Assembly: GCA_035499295.1 (NCBI GenBank)
Contig: DATJZG010000022.1
Span: forward strand, 1-10,226
DNA from: DATJZG01 sp035499295
GTDB lineage: Bacteria > Myxococcota > Myxococcia > Myxococcales > Anaeromyxobacteraceae
Length of the DNA: 10,226 nucleotides
Reading direction: 5' to 3'
The notes under the pieces were generated by a model. The model ran no database searches and was not told where the DNA came from. It saw only the letters and a program-made list of their open reading frames with translations. Each line of letters begins with the position of its first letter. Positions within the stretch are counted from its first letter, which is position 1. Below, one piece after another: positions 7,203 through 10,226 of this stretch. Position numbers and translations under genes: made by a program.

Positions 7203-7603
7203 CGGCCGCGCAGCGAGCGCAGGTACCGGCCCATCTCCCCGTCGACCCCGCGGACGTGGTCTCGCAGCCACTCGCCGAGCCAGCTCGAGATGTCGACCAC
7301 CAGGGAGGGCGTGGCCCCATGCTCGTCGAATTGCGCCTTGCGCTCCACGAACGCCTTCACGAAGCTCCGGTGGGCCGATCGGTGGTTTCGCAGCCCCGGG
7401 TAGCGGGCGGCCTCCATTTCCCGCTCCTCGGCGGCAAAGTGATGGACCACGTAGCGCTGCAGGTATGCGAGCACCGGGCCCACCTTGTCCAGGCGGTGGG
7501 CTCGCATGGCATCGTGGAGGGCGGCGACGGCCGCGTAGAGCTCGCGGTGCTGGGCGTCGATCGCGTCGATCCCGATAGCGAGATCTTCCGTCCACTGGTT
7601 CAA
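7199..7603 (-). CDS. Bacteriohemerythrin (first copy)
   Basis: This 134-residue single-domain hemerythrin would bind O2 at a non-heme di-iron centre in the cytoplasm. All expected ligands are visible: H19 (DAQH), H55 and E59 (HHFAAEE), H74 and H78 (NHRSAH), and H116 and D121 (RDHVRGVD). The start is the unusual codon TTG at 7603. It is supported by GGAGGT (7610-7615) 6 nt upstream and by the family start MNQWTEDLAIGI. Its TAG stop overlaps the TAG of the convergent TIGR02265 gene (7199-7202). On the same strand upstream lie the broken channel gene and a second hemerythrin. The likely role is O2 delivery, storage or sensing, which suits a microaerobic organism. Sequence alone cannot separate these roles. 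Confidence 0.93.
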   Translation of the reverse strand: MNQWTEDLAIGIDAIDAQHRELYAAVAALHDAMRAHRLDKVGPVLAYLQRYVVHHFAAEEREMEAARYPGLRNHRSAHRSFVKAFVERKAQFDEHGATPSLVVDISSWLGEWLRDHVRGVDGEMGRYLRSLRGR

Positions 7604-7690
7604 CTTCGCACCTCCGGCCCGGGTTCAGGCTACGCCGAGCCCGGTCTCTCCTCAATTTTCCGCACCGATAGCGCGACGAAGAGGGACCGT

Positions 7691-8137
7691 CTACGCCGCC
7701 ACCGAGAGGCCGAAGCGCTCTCGGCCGGAGTCCAGGTACCTCCCCATGAGCGCGGTGGGGAAGGGAGTGAGGGACTAGCCCAGGGGTGAAGAGCGAGTTC
7801 AGCTCACCGGGGCGCAGTCGCCGGAGCGCGCCCGGTCGAGGACGGGGTGGTGGTTGAGCCAGGACCTGGAAGCCGTGACGGAGCGAATGAGCCAGCCGAG
7901 GAGCGCCGGGGCGAGCTCGAGCAGGCCGCGAAGATGCTCCCGGGCGCTCGTTCGCTCGCCGAGGTGCGGGAGGTTGAGCTCGAGGACGAGAAGCGTCACC
8001 ACCATGGCGAAGACGCCGTCGCCGAGGGCCTCGACCTTGGGAAGCGCAGCTCCCCGCGCGAGAATGGCGTGAGAGAACGTCGTCGCGGGGGGATAGGTCG
8101 GGGTGCCGCGCGATCTACACGGTGGCCGTCGCCACAC
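7691..8137 (-). pseudogene. Broken TMEM175/DUF1211-type potassium channel gene
   Basis: The minus strand encodes the family opening LPKVEALGDGVFAMVVTLLVLEL, then WLNHH at about 7846-7860, then in-frame stops TGA (7799-7801) and TAG (7773-7775). In the same frame it resumes with TPFPTALMGRYL (the family's LPFPTALLGEY motif) before a TAG at 7691-7693. WLNHH and FPTAL are 28 codons apart, which fits intact relatives as I know them. Between the stops another frame reads ELNSLFTPGLV, resembling the family's LWLNLLFLL, as if one base had been lost and one gained. The segment expected to be the second helix reads IRSVTASRS and is too polar to cross a membrane. Traces of the C-terminus may continue to about 7630 in a further frame. 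The GTG at 8137 lies inside the upstream hemerythrin and may not be the original start. Sequencing error is the main alternative. Confidence 0.72.
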
Positions 8138-8537
8138 TCTGTGAGACGAGGAACTTACCGAGGGCCGTGTCGCTCGAGCCGATGTGGTCTCGCAGCCAGG
8201 CGCCCAGGAAGGAGTTGAGCTTGATGGCCATCCCGCCCGATGCGCCCTTCTGCTCGAACTCGGTGGCGACCTCCAGGAAGGTCTTCACGAAGGCGTCGTG
8301 CTGGGCCTTGTGCTGGGCGAGCGCGGGGTAGCGGTGCTGCGTCATGAGCTTCTGCTCGGCGCCGAAGTGCTCGACCACGTAGTCCTTGAGGAAGGCGATG
8401 AGCTTCCCGATCTCGTCCTTTCCCTTCGCCTGCAGCATGGCCTCGAGCAGGGCATTCACCCGCCGGAAGAGCTCCTGGTGCTGCTCGTCAATGATCTTCA
8501 CTCCCACTGCCAGAGTCTTGTCCCACTGGATGGCCAT
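8115..8537 (-). CDS. Bacteriohemerythrin (second copy)
   Basis: This 140-residue hemerythrin has a complete di-iron ligand set: H20 (DEQH), H57 and E61 (EHFGAE), H76 and H80 (QHKAQH), and H118 and D123 (RDHIGSSD). I chose ATG 8537 because the protein then starts MAIQWDKTLAVGV like other members and GGGGA lies 4-5 nt upstream. The frame extends to a TTG at 8579, but the extra 14 residues are not family-like. It shares the fold and motifs of the other copy (for example WLRDH) but is clearly diverged, so it is not a recent duplicate. It is first in a minus-strand series of hemerythrin, broken channel gene, hemerythrin. A sigma54-like element lies just upstream. O2 binding is predicted. Confidence 0.94.
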   Translation of the reverse strand: MAIQWDKTLAVGVKIIDEQHQELFRRVNALLEAMLQAKGKDEIGKLIAFLKDYVVEHFGAEQKLMTQHRYPALAQHKAQHDAFVKTFLEVATEFEQKGASGGMAIKLNSFLGAWLRDHIGSSDTALGKFLVSQSVATATV

Positions 8538-8863
8538 GTCGTCCCCTTGCTGGTTAGGTCCTCGGTGGGCAGCTTGCAAGCGATGTGCTGGGGAAACGGC
8601 CGGGAATCAGCGACCCTCCCCGGGGGTCAGCTCGCGCCCATGGGTGAACGGCACCCTGCTCGCGCGGCCGGGGGGCCTGGCAGGGGCCGCGGATTTCGGC
8701 GGGGGCATCGAAGTGCGCGCCCGATCAGCGATAATGGGGCTCCAATGCCACGCGCCCCGGCCCGGTCTGCTTCCCACCCTCGCCCTCGCGGGCGCCGTCG
8801 CGGACCCGTTCGGCACCGAAAGGCGTCGAGGGTACCTGCCATGTCGCGGCGCGGAGCGGCGCC
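8538..8863. other. Divergent intergenic region, hemerythrin / small Cys protein
   Basis: This 326-bp gap has no supported gene; its long frames translate to Arg/Pro/Gly-rich sequence. It holds the sigma54-like element at 8575-8590. It also has GATAAT at 8730-8735, which resembles a -10 box for the rightward gene but has no recognisable -35 at the right distance. Confidence 0.4.
8575..8590 (-). promoter_or_regulatory. Candidate sigma54 (-24/-12) promoter for the second hemerythrin
   Basis: On the minus strand the element reads CAGCACATCGCTTGCA, against the consensus TGGCACGNNNNTTGCA. The -12 box TTGCA is perfect and the spacing is right. The -24 box keeps GCAC but has A where the usually invariant first G belongs. 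The predicted start near 8564 would give a short 26-nt leader containing the ribosome-binding site. Confidence 0.33.
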
Positions 8864-9061
8864 GTGAGCTCCTGGAACTGCCGCTACGAGGTCGACGGCA
8901 TCTGCAGGAAGGTGGACGGCGCCTACTGTCGCCCGGGGATGAAGGGGTGCATCCTCGTCGGCAAGGTGAAGTTCCAGGACGGTGCGGTGCCGTCCCCGGT
9001 ATGGCCCGCCGACGAGGAGCCGTCGCCCGGCGGCGCAGGAGGGGGCGGCCCCCAGCGCTAG
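8864..9061 (+). CDS. Small four-cysteine protein, function unknown
   Basis: This 65-residue protein starts at GTG 8864, with GGAG (8853-8856) 7 nt upstream. The N-terminal 36 residues are compact and carry four cysteines (C6, C14, C22, C29) in the pattern C-x7-C-x7-C-x6-C, with the phrase CRPGMKGCILVGK. This resembles small conserved uncharacterised proteins that I recall from delta-proteobacterial genomes, with a C-PG-KGC-L-GK ending; I cannot name a family. The four cysteines could bind zinc or an iron-sulfur cluster, or form disulfides if exported, but there is no signal peptide. The remainder (about 40-65) is Pro/Gly-rich and probably disordered. It is divergent from the second hemerythrin. 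Confidence 0.65.
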   Translation: MSSWNCRYEVDGICRKVDGAYCRPGMKGCILVGKVKFQDGAVPSPVWPADEEPSPGGAGGGGPQR

Positions 9062-9405
9062 CCTCGTCGTCCCGCTCCCTCGAGAAAGGTCGAGGCGTCC
9101 GGGAGTGCCGAAGAGGCGGTCCGCCTGACCCGCCCCGCCGAGGTTCCCTCGATCCTGGGGCTGCCCACCGCGTGGGGCGGCGCTAGCTTTGACGCGGGTC
9201 ATTGCAGGTGGTGGAGAGGGGGCACCATCTGCGGCAAGTCGGGTCCACTCGGCGTGCCCCAGGTCAACGGTGAGAAGCGCCCGTCGGCCGCCCCCCACCA
9301 CTCTCCTTCCCCGTGGGGTGACGCTCGGGGCTCGACGAGTCCCGGGGAAGGCGCAGGGGCCCGCCCGGTCGCGAACGGCGCGTGCGACGAGCGCCGGTAT
9401 CCCCG
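9062..9405. other. Intergenic region without a supported gene
   Basis: This 344-bp gap lies between the convergent small-protein genes. It contains an inverted repeat GGGGCAC / GTGCCCC (9219-9225 and 9254-9260) with a 28-nt loop, and a weaker CCCCAC / GTGGGG pair (9293-9298 and 9313-9318). Neither is followed by a T-run. The frame of the four-cysteine gene stays open past its stop to 9520 but has no usable start before GTG 9254. Confidence 0.4.
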
Positions 9406-9642
9406 TCAGGCGGCGCGCGCCGCCAGGGACGAGTGCGCTCCGGCCTCGTTCCAAGCGACCCAGTCGCGCCAGCCGTGCCAGACGTCCGCGTACATGAGGT
9501 CCGGGCGCTCCGGAACGTAGACGGGCTTGTGACCGCTCCGGCAATAGGCCTGCCACATGGCGTGCGCGCGAAGCTCCGCCGCTTCCGCGCAGGCGTCACA
9601 GAGGTGCTCGAGCTTGATGCAGTCTTCGCACGCGGTGTTCAT
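9406..9642 (-). CDS. Small CxxC-CxxC protein with Trp-rich C-terminus, function unknown
   Basis: Starting at ATG 9642, this 78-residue protein has C5-x2-C8-x6-C15-x2-C18 at its N-terminus, a zinc-knuckle-like arrangement. A further cysteine (C34) and a C-terminal YADVWHGWRDWVAW segment follow. The Trp/Asp segment resembles the W-x-x-W-x-D-W repeat found in some phage-integrase-associated and other small proteins, but I cannot assign a family. Third codon positions are almost all G or C, like its neighbours, which supports a real gene. No Shine-Dalgarno precedes ATG 9642, and the upstream 30 nt are unusually AT-rich for this window. The frame continues upstream to 9846, but that part is Arg/Gly/Pro-rich and is probably not translated. 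It is convergent with the four-cysteine gene. Confidence 0.68.
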   Translation of the reverse strand: MNTACEDCIKLEHLCDACAEAAELRAHAMWQAYCRSGHKPVYVPERPDLMYADVWHGWRDWVAWNEAGAHSSLAARAA

Positions 9643-9876
9643 ATCGTTGTCAAAGAAATACCAGACATGCACCCAGCGGAAATTCCCACGAACCGTGTCC
9701 ACGAGGCGTGGGCGGGGCCTTCGTGCGACAGCGCGCGGGGATCCGCGCCGCCGGTCTCCCGGAACGCGCCCACAGCGACCGACCTCCTCGCCGCCGCAGG
9801 GCGCGGCGCGAGTGGATTTGGAGGTGGGTTTCCCGCAGGCATGCACTCATCCGTCGCCTTCCGCGCGCCCGGAAAT

Positions 9877-9893
9877 GTGGGCGCGACGCCCAC
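9877..9893. repeat. Hairpin 1: 7-bp stem, 3-nt loop
   Basis: GTGGGCG-CGA-CGCCCAC is a perfect inverted repeat. It is separated by only 4 nt from hairpin 2. No T-run follows on either strand. Confidence 0.6.
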
Positions 9894-9897
9894 TCGG

Positions 9898-9927
9898 GCG
9901 CACGCGAGCGCACCCCCTCGCGTGCGC
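9898..9927. repeat. Hairpin 2: 11-bp perfect stem, 8-nt loop
   Basis: GCGCACGCGAG at 9898-9908 pairs perfectly with CTCGCGTGCGC at 9917-9927 around the loop CGCACCCC. This is the strongest hairpin seen in the window. Without a T-run it is not a standard intrinsic terminator; it could be an RNA structure, a protein-binding site or a REP-like element. Confidence 0.65.
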
Positions 9928-10088
9928 GAAGGCCAGATGGTTGAAGGTCAAATCTCTTTGGCGACGTCCGGCAACCTCCCCTGGTCGCGCGCCGGCTCCA
10001 ACGGACGAGCGAGCCCCTGTCGGCGCCCGTCGGCGGGACCCCAACTGAGCCCCATCCGCTCGGAAGGGAAAGGAGCGAGGGTACAAGC

Positions 10089-10226
10089 GTGCTGCAGTAT
10101 GCGCGACTTCCGGACGAGCTCCTGCTCTCGGTCCAGGGAGACTTCGGGTTGCCGGACGTTCAGGCGATGAAGGACATCCTGGTCGGTGTCCGGCCCGGCG
10201 CTCGTATCACCCTCGACTTCAGCCAC
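10089..10226 (+). CDS. STAS-domain-like protein, 3' end outside window
   Basis: The first 46 codons begin at GTG 10089, with GAGGG (10077-10081) 7 nt upstream. The peptide has the strand-helix-strand pattern of a STAS or anti-sigma-factor-antagonist domain: LLLSVQGDFGLPDVQAMKDI, then VRPGARITLDFSH. The second part matches the strand before the usual phosphorylatable Ser region, which would lie just beyond the window. Such proteins act in partner-switching control or in chemosensory and signalling complexes. The call rests on a short fragment, so another small regulatory domain is possible. Confidence 0.6.
   Translation, partial: MLQYARLPDELLLSVQGDFGLPDVQAMKDILVGVRPGARITLDFSH

Larger units (their letters stand above)
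9643..10088. other. Divergent intergenic region with tandem hairpins
   Basis: This 446-bp gap lies between the CxxC protein and the STAS-like gene. I see no supported gene in it. Notable contents are an AT-richer patch at about 9643-9685, two strong adjacent hairpins at 9877-9927, a second AT-richer patch at about 9938-9960, and a GAGGG ribosome-binding site at 10077-10081. Confidence 0.5.

Noticed and set aside
7691..7780. The minus-strand peptide FPTALMGRYLDSG first looked like the C-terminus of a third hemerythrin
   Set aside because: MGRYL resembles the first hemerythrin's tail, but FPTAL plus the upstream EALGDGVFA and WLNHH motifs at the right spacing fit the TMEM175/DUF1211 family better.
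6251..7789. A 512-codon plus-strand open frame across the kinase N-terminus, TIGR02265 and hemerythrin genes
   Set aside because: It runs antisense or out of frame to three confident genes and is compositionally a shadow.
8730..8735. GATAAT as a -10 box for the four-cysteine gene
   Set aside because: No -35-like hexamer at 16-18 nt, and the leader would be about 120 nt.
9062..9520. Frame of the four-cysteine gene stays open after its TAG for about 150 codons, hinting at stop readthrough
   Set aside because: The extension has no family match or usable early start codon, and its 3' half lies antisense to the CxxC gene. Chance openness at this GC content is likely.
8627..9556. A 309-codon minus-strand open frame over the four-cysteine gene and flanking gaps
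   Set aside because: Composition is dominated by Arg/Gly/Ala/Pro with no domain. It overlaps two better-supported small genes.
9958..9976. TTTGGCGACGTCCGGCAA as a sigma54 promoter for the STAS-like gene
   Set aside because: The distance between GG and GC is 9 nt, not 10, and the spacing is normally strict.

Overview
The window is very GC-rich, and its coding strands use G or C in almost every third codon position. It carries a TIGR02265/DUF2378-family gene (a paralogous family known mainly from Myxococcus xanthus and relatives), two bacteriohemerythrins and a sigma54 activator. Together these suggest a chromosome of a myxobacterium (Myxococcota), perhaps Anaeromyxobacter-like. The genus is inference; the family assignments come from motifs read by eye.

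Layout, left to right. (1) 1-573, minus: the N-terminal 191 residues of a cysteine synthase (CysK type), running off the left edge. (2) 893-1432, plus: an exported YkuD-type L,D-transpeptidase preceded by a good sigma54-like -24/-12 element. (3) 6375-1583, minus: a C4-dicarboxylate uptake module. It starts with a membrane sensor kinase that has a fused periplasmic solute-binding domain. A DctD/NtrC-like sigma54 activator follows, overlapping the kinase gene by 4 bp. After a 315-bp regulatory gap comes the DctA transporter, with a candidate sigma54 promoter and two GGCATGCC palindromes upstream. (4) 6594-7202, plus: the TIGR02265 protein, divergent from the kinase. (5) 8537-7199, minus: two bacteriohemerythrins flanking a broken TMEM175/DUF1211-type channel gene. 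(6) 8864-9061, plus, and 9406-9642, minus: two small cysteine-rich proteins of unknown function. (7) A gap with two adjacent hairpins at 9877-9927, then the first 46 codons of a STAS-like protein running off the right edge.

How it works together. The clearest circuit is kinase, activator and transporter: the fused binding domain would sense an extracellular carboxylate or amino acid, phosphorylate the activator, and switch on dctA through sigma54. The hemerythrins suggest a microaerobic or oxygen-sensitive lifestyle. No mobile element, CRISPR array, tRNA or rRNA was seen. I did not find a clear multi-gene novel system. The most unusual items are the solute-binding sensor wired to DctA, the decayed channel between two hemerythrins, and the two orphan cysteine-rich small proteins.
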